Origin: TMP-7 sp038212445
GTDB lineage: Bacteria > Acidobacteriota > Terriglobia > Bryobacterales > Bryobacteraceae
Assembly (NCBI GenBank): GCA_038212445.1
Contig: JBBQUM010000031.1
Location: 1-64,000 of the forward strand
Length of the DNA: 64,000 bases
Direction: 5' to 3'
The position numbers and the translations under genes were made by a program. A model generated the notes under the pieces. It was not told the origin of the DNA and ran no database searches. It saw only the letters and a program-made list of their open reading frames with translations. Positions 26,573 through 35,283 of this stretch are shown here, one piece after another. Numbering within the stretch: position 1 is the first letter of the stretch; every line of letters starts with the position of its first letter.

Positions 26573-27150
26573 TGGAAATCGTCACGCTATTGTTTTCGCT
26601 TAGCAATCCCGCCGTGGAATTGCCCTCCGCGACACCCCCGCCGCCAACGCTGCTGGCGGTAAGACGAATCTTTGTCGACCGTCTCACCGGTGGAGAGACG
26701 GCCGCCCAGATGAGAGACATGATCATCAGCAGTATCCAGGGATCGCAGCTTTTTACGATTACCGAGAATCAGGACCGGGCTGATGCTATCCTGCGCGGCG
26801 CAGCCGAAGACTTGATCTTTACCGATAAGTTCAACTCAACTGACAACATCAACGCGCATGGGACGCTGAATACCGGAGTGGACACCAATAGGACCACCGG
26901 ATCGAGGACCGGCGCTCGCGGCATCGGAGTCACCATCGGCGAGAACGAGTCGAGCCATATTGAAGAGCGGAAGCACGAAGCGACCGCCGCGGTTCGCCTG
27001 GTGGACAAGAACGGCGACGTGATCTGGTCTACCACTCAAGAGTCGACCGGGGGCAAATTCAGGGGCGCCAGTGCCGATGTTGCCGACCGGATCATGCGTC
27101 AACTGGTCATCGATTTTGAAAAGGCGAAACGGACCGGACTATCCAGGTAA
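26569..27150 (+). CDS. exported unknown protein, CsgG/LPP20-like pattern
   Basis: A 193-residue protein with a weak N-terminal signal. The pattern VRRIFVDRLTGG, an amphipathic helix with MRDMIISSIQGSQLFTIT, then ADAILRG, is like the start of lipoprotein or CsgG-type domains that form periplasmic rings. The middle (about residues 85-130) is Thr/Gly/Asn-rich, and the C-terminus VDKNGDVIWSTTQESTGGKF plus the final helix repeats the pattern seen in these families. The match is only a general one. It overlaps the preceding exported gene by four bases. Confidence 0.66.
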   Translation: MMEIVTLLFSLSNPAVELPSATPPPPTLLAVRRIFVDRLTGGETAAQMRDMIISSIQGSQLFTITENQDRADAILRGAAEDLIFTDKFNSTDNINAHGTLNTGVDTNRTTGSRTGARGIGVTIGENESSHIEERKHEATAAVRLVDKNGDVIWSTTQESTGGKFRGASADVADRIMRQLVIDFEKAKRTGLSR

Positions 27151-27210
27151 TAAGACGAAGCCCCGCCCTCGCATAAAGTCCCTGCCCGGATAGGCCGATC
27201 CATCCGCTGT

Positions 27211-28353
27211 ATGAGCTTCCGTATTTGGATGATGCTCCTCGGGATGATGCTGTTCATCGTGAGGACCGTCTGGGTTTACTTTGGGCCGGTTTGGGTGATC
27301 GCGCCAATCGCTATTGCCTGCTTTTTCATATTCGTACCGAAGTGGCATGCTGAACGGGGCGGCAACTCAAAGCATGGGGACGAAGGAAAGCGCTACATGG
27401 AGTTAGGCGCGCTGCGGAAGGCAGAAGTTGAGTTTATGAATGCCGCCGCCAGCGCCATCCGACCCATCACGAAGGCACAGATCCTGGTCCAATTGGGCGA
27501 ATGCCAGCGCCGGCAGAAGAAGTTTATGGAAGCGGAGGAGTCCGTGCGGGAGGGGATGACTGCCCTCGAGAAGGCAAAGAAAACCGTAACAGTACCCTAT
27601 GCCGCCTGCCTCGAGAAATTGGGCAATATCGAACGGGATCGCGAGAATCTAAGCGAAGCCATTCAGTTGTTCCGTCAGTCGCTCGACGTACTGAGTAATG
27701 TCAAGGATGTCGACCCGCGCGAGGTAGCCAGCAAGCAATGTGCTCTGGCGATTTCCGAATCCGAAGCCGGAGACCGCGCCAACTTCATTCCCGACCTGGA
27801 GCGTGCACTACAGGCTTGCGAGGAATCTCTCGGCGACGAGAGTCCTGAGTGCTCGGCTCTGGTAGTGGCTCTCGGCGCCGCTTATACACACGGCCACGCC
27901 TACTCCCAAGCCATTCCTGTACTCGAGCGGGCTGTGGTCGCGCAGAGAATCCTGTACGGCCACAACGATATGCGCTCGGCTGAATCGCTCTATCAGCTGG
28001 GTATTGCGTGTCAGCGTACGGGCGAAATCGAGAAGGCCACCACTAACTTCGAACATCTGCTGAAGTTGCACGAAAGCCATCTCGGATCCGATCCAAGGGA
28101 CACAGCGTACGTTTATATGCGCCTGGCGGAGGTCTACGCCGATGGCGGACGTCCAACGCTCGCCGCCGATTTCGCTCGCCGCACCATCACGCTTCTCGAG
28201 TCAAACGGTCACGGGGGTGAACAACTCGCCGAGGCGTTTGACAGACTCGCTCAACTCTGGGACGACGCGGGCCAGGCAGCCTCGGCCGTTCAATACCGGG
28301 ACAAGGCAACGGCCGTTCGGGAAGCCGCCATGACTCCCTCCTCAGGAAGCTAG
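27211..28353 (+). CDS. membrane-anchored TPR protein
   Basis: A 380-residue protein. Two hydrophobic segments (about residues 5-20 and 27-43) anchor it in the membrane. The rest is a series of tetratricopeptide-like helical pairs (for example AQILVQLGECQRRQKKFMEAEE, LYQLGIACQRTGEIEKATTNFE, YVYMRLAEVYADGGRPTLAADF), comparable with kinesin-light-chain type TPR repeats. It probably forms a protein-binding scaffold, but the partner is unknown. Its last 12 bases overlap the convergent aminotransferase gene. Confidence 0.8.
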   Translation: MSFRIWMMLLGMMLFIVRTVWVYFGPVWVIAPIAIACFFIFVPKWHAERGGNSKHGDEGKRYMELGALRKAEVEFMNAAASAIRPITKAQILVQLGECQRRQKKFMEAEESVREGMTALEKAKKTVTVPYAACLEKLGNIERDRENLSEAIQLFRQSLDVLSNVKDVDPREVASKQCALAISESEAGDRANFIPDLERALQACEESLGDESPECSALVVALGAAYTHGHAYSQAIPVLERAVVAQRILYGHNDMRSAESLYQLGIACQRTGEIEKATTNFEHLLKLHESHLGSDPRDTAYVYMRLAEVYADGGRPTLAADFARRTITLLESNGHGGEQLAEAFDRLAQLWDDAGQAASAVQYRDKATAVREAAMTPSSGS

Positions 28354-29604
28354 AGTCTTCAGCGCCGCGACAGTTTGGTCGATTTCGCGACGCGAATTGT
28401 AGATATGTGGCGACAGACGCAAGCCTTCTGCGTCGCCCGACAGCGTGGAAGCAATCGCAATTCGATGCTTGTCCCAAAGCGCGTCATACGCAGCCTTGGT
28501 CGACATCCGTGAAAGCTTGCACTTCACGACGCCGCCCGACAACTCGGGTTCCAGATTCGTCTTCATCTCGACTCCGGGAATCGCCGCCAGTTGCTGCTTA
28601 AGTGACGCCGCGAGAAACCGCGTGCGTGCTTCGATATTGCGAATCCCGATCAGCGTAATGAAATCGATGGCCGCCTCCAGTGCGACAATCCTCGGATCGT
28701 CCCGCTGGCCGTAAACTTCCAGCTTCCGCGCACCTTTCAGATGATCGGACCATCCCGCGGTGACAATCGATGGCCACACCTGCGGAATTCGGTCCGACTT
28801 GACGAACAGAATTCCGGCCTCGAGCGGACCCATCAGCCACTTGTGAGCGCTGGAGGCGTAAGAGTCGCAGCCGATTTCCCTAAGATTCACGTCCAGCGAG
28901 CCAAACGTCTGCGCACCGTCGAGATGCATCCAGATATTCCGCGACCGTGCCAGCGCGGCAATCGACTTGGCGGGATACAGGATGCCCGTCGTGCTGGTGA
29001 GATGCGTGACGGCGATCACACGTGTCTTGGGTGTGATGGCTTGTTCAATCTGCGCTACCAGTCCGGCAGCATCGCGGGCAGGAATCCGCACTGGCAGGCT
29101 CTTGATGAGAAACCCGTCCCGCTCGGCGCGCACTTTCCACGAGTCGTTATTCGACGGATGATTGTGATCGGTAATGATCACTTCGTCGCCCGCCTTCAGG
29201 TCCACACCTTTCACCACAATGTTGGTACCTTCACTCGTATTTCGTGTAATCGCGATCTCTTCGGCGGACACGCTGAGCATCCCGGCGAGTTTGTCGCGTA
29301 AGCGTTCCCGCAATGCTTCGTACTTCGCACGGTTCTGAAACGACGGATTGGATTGAAAATCACGCATGAATTCAGCGTGGCGGTCGAGTACCGGGCGCGA
29401 CGCCGGGCAAACGTTCGCGGCGTTGAGATAGATCAGATTCTCATCGAGCGGAAACTGCCGCTTCACCAGCGACCAGTAAGCTTCATCACCAGGATCAGGC
29501 GTGGTGGGTGCAGCATGAAGTGCGGTAGCAAAAGCTGCCCAGGACGCCGGAAACGCTGCGGCGGCTGGAATAGATCGGAGCAGACTGCGTCTCGATATCT
29601 CCAT
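28342..29604 (-). CDS. exported class V aminotransferase (Tat signal)
   Basis: A 420-residue PLP enzyme. The N-terminus is an SRRSLLR Tat-type signal with a hydrophobic stretch to about residue 32, so export in the folded state is likely. The PLP lysine is in SSAHKWLMGP, and the cofactor Asp/Gln are in MHLDGAQTFGSL. The RNTSEGTNIVVKG motif is typical of the isopenicillin N epimerase/cysteine desulfurase-like group. The length is usual for the family. Its natural substrate is unknown. It is convergent with the TPR gene with a 12-base overlap. Confidence 0.86.
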   Translation of the reverse strand: MEISRRSLLRSIPAAAAFPASWAAFATALHAAPTTPDPGDEAYWSLVKRQFPLDENLIYLNAANVCPASRPVLDRHAEFMRDFQSNPSFQNRAKYEALRERLRDKLAGMLSVSAEEIAITRNTSEGTNIVVKGVDLKAGDEVIITDHNHPSNNDSWKVRAERDGFLIKSLPVRIPARDAAGLVAQIEQAITPKTRVIAVTHLTSTTGILYPAKSIAALARSRNIWMHLDGAQTFGSLDVNLREIGCDSYASSAHKWLMGPLEAGILFVKSDRIPQVWPSIVTAGWSDHLKGARKLEVYGQRDDPRIVALEAAIDFITLIGIRNIEARTRFLAASLKQQLAAIPGVEMKTNLEPELSGGVVKCKLSRMSTKAAYDALWDKHRIAIASTLSGDAEGLRLSPHIYNSRREIDQTVAALKTLAS

Positions 29605-29633
29605 CCGTAGATTCTCGCACGCCTGTAACGCTG

Positions 29634-30137
29634 TCAGTTCGAGGCGCCGCGCGGGTTGGCCACCTTGTCGGCGGTCTCAGCCCCGTAAACCGGCAGCGAG
29701 GCGTCATTGAGAAGTCCAATCTGCTTCAGCACCGACGCCTGGTCCCAATAAATATGCTCATGCGCCAGTTTGTTGTCCCTGAACCTGACAATCGCCACCA
29801 GCGGAATTCTCACCTTGCGATGCGTTGCCGCCACTCCCGGCAGCATCCAAGGAATCGGCGCCGAGTGTGTGAACGACAGGATCATCTCGTCCACCAGTTG
29901 ATCCTCCCCAACCGTGCGCGACACCAGGTCAATCTGCATGTCAGGCGGCATCACGGGTATAAAATCCTGCGAGTAGAAGCGGCGTAGCGCTTCTTTGCCC
30001 GCCCCGCCTGTGAGCGTCGGGACATGATTCACGTAGGCGTCGGCAACCATCGTGTCGAGCGTGGCTTCAGTGTCGTGGGTTTGAAATTCGTGAGCCACGT
30101 GCTGCTCCCACAACGACACAAGCTCCTGTTTGTCCAT
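29634..30137 (-). CDS. NTF2-like (SnoaL/ester cyclase-type) protein
   Basis: A 167-residue protein of the NTF2-like alpha+beta barrel fold. The sequence FQTHDTEATLDTMVADAYVNHVPTLTGG, followed by FYSQDFIPVMPP and the closing strand with HEHIYWDQASVLKQIGLL, is typical of SnoaL-like polyketide cyclases and ester-cyclase-like proteins. These are small ligand-binding or catalytic domains of diverse role. There is no signal peptide. It lies 29 bases before the exported aminotransferase gene on the same strand and may be co-transcribed with it. Confidence 0.82.
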   Translation of the reverse strand: MDKQELVSLWEQHVAHEFQTHDTEATLDTMVADAYVNHVPTLTGGAGKEALRRFYSQDFIPVMPPDMQIDLVSRTVGEDQLVDEMILSFTHSAPIPWMLPGVAATHRKVRIPLVAIVRFRDNKLAHEHIYWDQASVLKQIGLLNDASLPVYGAETADKVANPRGASN

Positions 30138-30189
30138 GGCCGATCACTATAGCGCAAATCCGCTCCTGCCACGTTAAACTTGGAGGTTC

Positions 30190-31215
30190 ATGCGAGAAAA
30201 GGGCATCGCTTCACCGTCGGCGCAGGATGAAGAACGCCAGTTCGAGGTGGCGCTACGTCCCAGCCGCCTGGATGACTTCGCAGGACAATCCAAGGTCAAG
30301 GAAAACCTCAAGATCGCCATCGAGGCCGCCAAGCGCCGCGGCGAAGCGATGGACCACGTCCTCCTCTACGGTCCGCCCGGCCTCGGTAAAACCACGCTCG
30401 CCAACATCATCTCGCAGGAACTCGAAGTCAACTTCTCGCAAACCTCCGGCCCCGTCCTGCAAAAAAAACTCGACCTGGTTGGCATCCTCAGTAATGTCCA
30501 ATTTCGCGAAGTCTTCTTCGTCGACGAGATCCACCGTCTGCTTCCCGACGTGGAAGAGATGATCTATTCGGCCCTTGAGGATTTCCGCATGGATATCCTG
30601 ATCGGCACCGGTCCCGGCGCGCGGACCGTCGCCATGGACATTAAGCACTTCACAGCCATTGGCGCCACCACACGCCAAGGCTTGATCAGCGCCCCCCTCC
30701 GCGGCCGGTTTGGATTGGTGCTCCGCCTCAACCACTATGACGTAGCCGAACTGACGCGCATCGTCGTACGCTCGGCCCACCTCCTCGACCTCGATGTGGA
30801 CCAACCTGGCGCCGAGGAGATTGCTCGCCGCGCCCGCGGCACCCCACGCATCGCCAACCGGCTGCTGCGCCGTGTCCGCGACTACGCACAAGTGCGCGCC
30901 GACGGCCATGTGGATCTGGGCATCGCCCAGGCTGCGCTCGACCTACTCGAAGTGGACCGTTTTGGTCTGGATGAGATCGACCAAAAGATCATGATGACCA
31001 TCCTCGAGAAGTACTCCGGCGGCCCCGTCGGGGTCAACACCATCGCTGCCTCCATTGATGAGGAAGCCGACACTCTCGAAGAGGTCTATGAACCCTACCT
31101 GATCCAACTCGGGTTTATTGACCGAACTCCGCGTGGTCGCGTCGGAACCGATCGCGCTTTTGAATATTTCGGCGTGCCGCGCAAGATCCGCGGAATCCAG
31201 AACACCCTGTTCTAA
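30190..31215 (+). CDS. ruvB: Holliday junction branch migration helicase RuvB
   Basis: A 341-residue AAA+ motor that drives branch migration with RuvA. Walker A is GPPGLGKTT, Walker B is VFFVDEIHR, sensor 1 is AIGATTR, and the Arg-rich lid and winged-helix C-terminus end in PRKIRGIQNTLF. Length and motifs are complete. A GGAGG lies only three bases before the ATG. ruvA and ruvC are not in the window. folK starts at the base after its stop. Confidence 0.96.
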   Translation: MREKGIASPSAQDEERQFEVALRPSRLDDFAGQSKVKENLKIAIEAAKRRGEAMDHVLLYGPPGLGKTTLANIISQELEVNFSQTSGPVLQKKLDLVGILSNVQFREVFFVDEIHRLLPDVEEMIYSALEDFRMDILIGTGPGARTVAMDIKHFTAIGATTRQGLISAPLRGRFGLVLRLNHYDVAELTRIVVRSAHLLDLDVDQPGAEEIARRARGTPRIANRLLRRVRDYAQVRADGHVDLGIAQAALDLLEVDRFGLDEIDQKIMMTILEKYSGGPVGVNTIAASIDEEADTLEEVYEPYLIQLGFIDRTPRGRVGTDRAFEYFGVPRKIRGIQNTLF

Positions 31216-31695
31216 ATGGCGACCCTTCTTCTAGGCCTCGGCTCCAACCTGGGAGATCGGGCCGCGAACATCCGAGCAGCGGTTGCGAGCCTCAATGCCG
31301 CCGGCATCCACCCGCTCCAACTCTCCTCTTTATATGAGACCGCTCCCATGGATGTCCTCGACCAACCCGCCTTCCTGAACGCTGTCGTCGAGTCGTCAAC
31401 TGGCCTCCGCCCGCTCGAAGTACTTCATTCAATACAGCGCATTGAGTCCCAGGCGGGCCGGGTCCGCACCGTCAAAGGTGGCCCGAGGACCCTCGACATC
31501 GATATCCTGAGCTGGGCAGACCTGCTTTTGGACTCGCCTGAACTCCAAATCCCCCATCCCGCTATCATTCACCGCCGGTTTGTCCTGGAACCTCTCGCCG
31601 AGTTGCTGCCGGAATGGACCCATCCTTTGACTGGCCAACAGGTATCCGACCTCCTCATTGCCGTCTCACAACAGCAGGTTCGGCGCCTGCCATGA
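31216..31695 (+). CDS. folK: HPPK, 2-amino-4-hydroxy-6-hydroxymethyldihydropteridine diphosphokinase
   Basis: A 159-residue folate enzyme that transfers pyrophosphate from ATP to the pterin. The N-terminal LGLGSNLGDR, the catalytic loop segment AGRVRTVKGGPRTLDIDIL (metal-binding Asp pair DIDI) and HPAIIHRRFVLEPLAEL are all conserved. It starts directly after the ruvB stop, so it is translated from the ruvB transcript. folP and folB are not nearby. Confidence 0.95.
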   Translation: MATLLLGLGSNLGDRAANIRAAVASLNAAGIHPLQLSSLYETAPMDVLDQPAFLNAVVESSTGLRPLEVLHSIQRIESQAGRVRTVKGGPRTLDIDILSWADLLLDSPELQIPHPAIIHRRFVLEPLAELLPEWTHPLTGQQVSDLLIAVSQQQVRRLP

Positions 31696-31778
31696 GCACA
31701 GTCCTGCCAGTTTTCACCTCGTCCCCGCCAAAGTGGGCATTTCGCCCGATCCCTCTCCAGGAAAAAATGCAGGATCTT

Positions 31779-31811
31779 TTGACAATCTGGGCCAGTAGTA
31801 CTATAGTACTA
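31779..31811 (+). promoter_or_regulatory. strong promoter with palindromic -10 region, for the OmpA-type lipoprotein gene
   Basis: TTGACA (31779-31784) and TATAGT (31802-31807) are 17 bases apart, very close to consensus. The 16 bases 31796-31811 are TAGTACTA twice in tandem, and each 8-mer is its own reverse complement, so the -10 box sits inside a perfect palindrome. This is a good operator candidate. The leader to the start codon is about 120 bases. Confidence 0.7.
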
Positions 31812-31935
31812 ATGTAATTGTTACCGTCCATTCTCGGGTTAAGCTTCTGGAATGTGTTAGTTAGAAGCATCTAGCTCCACTCCCTGAAACTTGGCCCCCG
31901 GGTTGCAACTGGAAGGAACAGAGGGAGGCATATAA

Positions 31936-32709
31936 ATGCTCTTTAGAAAATCCGCACCGGTGATGTTAGGGGCCATAGTGACCCTGTCGCTCTTTACGGG
32001 GGCGTGTGCCACCAAGAAACATGTCCGTGAAGCTATCGCTCCGGTACAAGGCCAAGTTAACGAGGTCTCTAAGAAGACTGAAACCAACACCACCGCAATC
32101 GGCGATCTCGATCGCAACGTTGCCAAGGTAGATGAGAAGGCTATGGAAGCCGATCGCAAGGCGGGTTCCGCCGGCGAATCTGCAAGAATGGCCAACCAGG
32201 CTGCCGATAAAGCTCAGCAGTCCGCCAATGGCGCCCAGCAGCTCGCGCAGCAGTCGCTGACCAAGACCGGCCAGCTCGAAACTGCGATGGGCAACATGGA
32301 GAAGGATAACTTCCAGCTCGCCAGCACTGAAAAGGTCTACTTCAAGACGAATCATGCGGAGTTGACGACCGACGAGAAGGCCAAGTTGGACAGCGCCGTG
32401 CAGTCCGTCACGACCGCCAAAAACTACGTCATCGAAGTTGAAGGCTACACCGATCAGACCGGTCCCAAGTCGATGAATCTCGATCTGGGCCGTCGCCGCG
32501 CCGAATCCGTAGTGCGCTATTTGACGGTGGAAAAGAACATCCCGCTGCGCAAAATCCACGATGTGGGTGTCGGCGCTGACTTCCCGAACGCCGTCAACAA
32601 GACTCGCGACGACCGCAAGGAAAATCGCCGCGTCGACGTGAAGATTTATACCCTTGGTAACGCTGGTACCACTGCCCAGTTGCAGACCGGCGGCCAGGAA
32701 TCTCGATAA
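31936..32709 (+). CDS. OmpA-family peptidoglycan-binding outer membrane lipoprotein
   Basis: A 257-residue lipoprotein. The signal peptide ends in a lipobox with Cys at residue 24 (LFTGAC). A coiled-coil-like, Ala/Gln-rich region with heptad repeats runs through about residues 30-130. The OmpA-like C-terminal domain follows: VYFKTNHAELTTDEKAKLD, VEGYTDQTG, then LGRRRAESVVRYL and the NRRVDVKI end that binds peptidoglycan. AGGGAGG lies seven bases before the ATG. The gene stands alone between a strong promoter and a strong terminator, consistent with an abundant envelope protein. Confidence 0.9.
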   Translation: MLFRKSAPVMLGAIVTLSLFTGACATKKHVREAIAPVQGQVNEVSKKTETNTTAIGDLDRNVAKVDEKAMEADRKAGSAGESARMANQAADKAQQSANGAQQLAQQSLTKTGQLETAMGNMEKDNFQLASTEKVYFKTNHAELTTDEKAKLDSAVQSVTTAKNYVIEVEGYTDQTGPKSMNLDLGRRRAESVVRYLTVEKNIPLRKIHDVGVGADFPNAVNKTRDDRKENRRVDVKIYTLGNAGTTAQLQTGGQESR

Positions 32710-32727
32710 CAGCCCGGGGGACGAAAG

Positions 32728-32756
32728 CGCGGTGGGCGCTGTTGTAGCCCACCGCG
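32728..32756 (+). terminator. GC-rich hairpin after the OmpA-type gene
   Basis: CGCGGTGGGC (32728-32737) pairs perfectly with GCCCACCGCG (32747-32756) across a nine-base loop. No T-run follows, so it may stabilise the mRNA end rather than terminate. Confidence 0.45.
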
Positions 32757-32810
32757 TAAAGCCCGTACAGATTTTCAAAGAGACAGGCCCCTCCTGACCT
32801 GTCGTTCTCC

Positions 32811-32848
32811 AAGGACAGACGAGCAATCGTCTGTCCTTTTTGCTTTTC
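32811..32848 (+). terminator. rho-independent terminator
   Basis: A perfect 12-base-pair stem (32811-32822 with 32827-32838, loop GCAA) is followed by TT, GC and TTTT. It ends the OmpA-type lipoprotein transcript. It may also act for the convergent lipoprotein operon that ends at 32852. Confidence 0.8.
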
Positions 32849-32851
32849 CCG

Positions 32852-33457
32852 CTATCTTAATTTCGACAAGAGATCGCGGCTCAGAATTTCAGCCCGCTCG
32901 GCCAGACTCTTGGCCGCCACCAAATCCCGCCCCCGCGCCTCTTTCGACTGCGCAATGAATACGCGCACCTGGTCCACTGCCTGGCGCTGCTTCGCATTCG
33001 GACGTCGCGATTCGATTTGGGACAGGTTAGATGCCGCCTTCACAAGCAATGCCTCTACGGCGCCTGAATACTCCCGCTGATCGACTTCGCTCATCAGCGG
33101 TGCAAACTGGATTTGTGGGCTGGCTGGGCTTGGTTGTGCGACACCAGGAATTACTGCTGGCGGCGGCGCCACAGCTTGCCGCTTAGGCGCTCGTCTTTTC
33201 GGCTTCGGTGGATCAACATGAGGCAGACTTTCCACAGCCGGTGAGGATGGAGGAAGCTGCGCGTCTATCGCGACTGCCGGCGGCGCGATCTCAGGTTGCT
33301 TGGTCTCGACAGGCTTCCGATCCGGCAACGAAACCGTAGCGGGAGGAGCGGCCGATTTTGCATGCTTCGCGCAACTGGATAATCCTGCAAATAGCAGTCC
33401 AGCGACCGCCGTCAGGCGCCAAGCGAACGGGTGGCGAGAGTTGCTCGGGATGGGAAT
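32852..33457 (-). CDS. proline-rich lipoprotein, apparent AUU start, in the NtrC-kinase operon
   Basis: About 201 residues if it begins at the ATT at 33455-33457. The frame has no stop from there, and the first 29 residues form a good lipoprotein signal (positive N-region, hydrophobic core AVAGLLFAG, lipobox LSSC with Cys 29). GGAGG at 33462-33466 is four bases before it. The next in-frame TTG, at 33328, lies after the lipobox and would lose the signal. The mature part is Pro/Ala/Lys-rich for about 90 residues, then a helical domain with LAERAEILSRDLLSKLR. I do not recognise a family. It overlaps the kinase 3' end by 46 bases. Confidence 0.6.
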   Translation of the reverse strand: MPIPSNSRHPFAWRLTAVAGLLFAGLSSCAKHAKSAAPPATVSLPDRKPVETKQPEIAPPAVAIDAQLPPSSPAVESLPHVDPPKPKRRAPKRQAVAPPPAVIPGVAQPSPASPQIQFAPLMSEVDQREYSGAVEALLVKAASNLSQIESRRPNAKQRQAVDQVRVFIAQSKEARGRDLVAAKSLAERAEILSRDLLSKLR

Positions 33458-35283
33458 GCAGCCTCCGGAAAGCTGAAGCGAAACGTCGTCCCTTTGTCGA
33501 TTTCGGTAACGAAATCCAGTTTACCATCGCACAACTGAACAAACCGGTAAGCCAGCGCCAATCCGATACCCGAACCCTCTTTCTTGGTGCTGAAGTACAG
33601 GCTGAAAACGCGATCCCGCACAGCCAATGGAATCCCGGCGCCGGTGTCAGAGACCGCCAACTCGCAATGATCGTTGACGCGCCGCGTGAGCACAGTCAGC
33701 ACTCCGCCATTAGGCATCGCTTCCATGGCATTCATGATCACGTTCAACACCGCTTGCTTCAAAAGATCTGGATCACCCTGAATCATCGGAGCCTGACCCA
33801 ACTCCAACCTGAGTTCGACCTTCCGCTCCTTCGTCTGCGGCCCTACCAGCCGGACTAACTCCTCTACGATTTCGTTCAAATCGAGCTTGCGAAGTTGGGG
33901 TTCAACCGGCCGGTTGAAATCCAGAAACGTCTTCACCACCCGGTCGAGCCGCGAGATCTCACGACTGATCACATCTACCTCGGGCCCAGGCTCCTCCAGC
34001 CGATTCCGCAGAATCTCCAGGTGTAGACGGATCGCGTTCAGCGGATTCTTGATTTCATGCGCGACACCACGAGTCAGCCGGCTGATCGCCTGTAACCGGT
34101 CGGCCAGGCCCAGTTCAGCCTCCAGTGCTCCACGCGTATCCGCATTGCGCAGCAAAATCATCCTGCCCATAGAGCGGCCGCCAGGTCCCCTGCTGATCGG
34201 CTCTGAGGTGAGCGCCAGCGTCCGCGATTCACCCAGACCCTCAACAACAATCGCGTCGTACGATGTGGACTCGTCGGTTTGGATCACGCTCTCCAACGCC
34301 TGCCACAACGGACTGCCGGGCGGCGCAATATCGGGCAGCAGCTTGCCGATAAGGCTCTTCGGATCGACATTCAGCAGCCGCCCCGCATTCGGACCAGCCA
34401 TAATCAGCCGCCCCGTCGGGTCAACCAGGAGCACCGCTTGTTCCAGGTGTTCGAGCAAACGTTCCACGTGCGTCCGCATGTCGGCGACGTTCTCTCGGGC
34501 TCCACGAAACTGCTCGCCCAGCAGATCCAGCTTGCTGTAAACATCGTCCACTTCCTTTGCCCGGCGCGGACGCGTCAACGGTTGCGACTCGCTCAATGTT
34601 CCGGTGGCCATCCGATCGATTCGCTCGCTCAATTGCTCGAGCGGGTTCAGCGTCAAACCCGGCAGTAGAATCGCCAGGATCAGCGCCACGATGAGCGAGA
34701 TCAGGAAGAGCCCGGCCAGCCTCAACAGCGGCGTTCGCAGCGTATCCCGCAGTACCGGCGTCGAGACAACAACGTGTGTAACCAGGAAGGTCTTGTCCTC
34801 GCCCACCAGGGTCACCGCTTTTGAAGCCTCGGCATTTTCCCGGGCCATAAGCAGATCCGATGCGCTCACGAACGGTGACTGCTTCTGCCAGATATCAACG
34901 CTGGGAATCGGCCTGGCCTGCGAGCCGGCATTAGAAGGCATCGTGCTCAGCACTACTTCGCCGCGATCGGTGGTGATGTAGATCTCCGCCACCATCGACC
35001 AGTTCTCGAGCGCGCGTTGCAGCATCCGCTGCATCCCAGGCGAACGCTGCAATTGCGACGTCAGGTCCTTCTTGATTTCGTCAGTAGTGGATCCACCTCC
35101 CTGCGCTTGTCCCAGGAAGGCCACCACCGAGCTTTGCACCTGGCCGGCCAGCGAAAGCGCGGCGCTGCGGGTACTGGTGAACTCGGTAGTTAGAAAGCTA
35201 CCGGCGTACAGCAACGAGAGCGCGACAACAACGGCGGCCATCAAGAGCGAGATGGCGACGCGCAGCCTCGACTTCAGGGACAT
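33412..35283 (-). CDS. NtrB-like sensor histidine kinase with periplasmic domain and PAS
   Basis: A 623-residue inner-membrane kinase. TM1 is about residues 11-31, a periplasmic region of about 150 residues follows, TM2 is about 184-205, then HAMP, a PAS domain (LLEHLEQAVLLVDPTGRLIMAG), HisKA with the phospho-His in GVAHEIKNPLNAIRLH, and HATPase_c (NVIMNAMEAMPNGG, DTGAGIP, GSGIGLALAYRF). It is of the NtrB/AtoS type. Its ATG overlaps the regulator stop as TGATG, the same arrangement as the CpxA/CpxR-like pair at the start of the window. The signal sensed is unknown. Confidence 0.88.
   Translation of the reverse strand: MSLKSRLRVAISLLMAAVVVALSLLYAGSFLTTEFTSTRSAALSLAGQVQSSVVAFLGQAQGGGSTTDEIKKDLTSQLQRSPGMQRMLQRALENWSMVAEIYITTDRGEVVLSTMPSNAGSQARPIPSVDIWQKQSPFVSASDLLMARENAEASKAVTLVGEDKTFLVTHVVVSTPVLRDTLRTPLLRLAGLFLISLIVALILAILLPGLTLNPLEQLSERIDRMATGTLSESQPLTRPRRAKEVDDVYSKLDLLGEQFRGARENVADMRTHVERLLEHLEQAVLLVDPTGRLIMAGPNAGRLLNVDPKSLIGKLLPDIAPPGSPLWQALESVIQTDESTSYDAIVVEGLGESRTLALTSEPISRGPGGRSMGRMILLRNADTRGALEAELGLADRLQAISRLTRGVAHEIKNPLNAIRLHLEILRNRLEEPGPEVDVISREISRLDRVVKTFLDFNRPVEPQLRKLDLNEIVEELVRLVGPQTKERKVELRLELGQAPMIQGDPDLLKQAVLNVIMNAMEAMPNGGVLTVLTRRVNDHCELAVSDTGAGIPLAVRDRVFSLYFSTKKEGSGIGLALAYRFVQLCDGKLDFVTEIDKGTTFRFSFPEAAFPSRATLATRSLGA

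Noticed and set aside
31812..31935. A riboswitch or structured leader before the OmpA-type gene
   Set aside because: Only a weak six-base hairpin (GCTTCT with AGAAGC) is visible; no known aptamer features.
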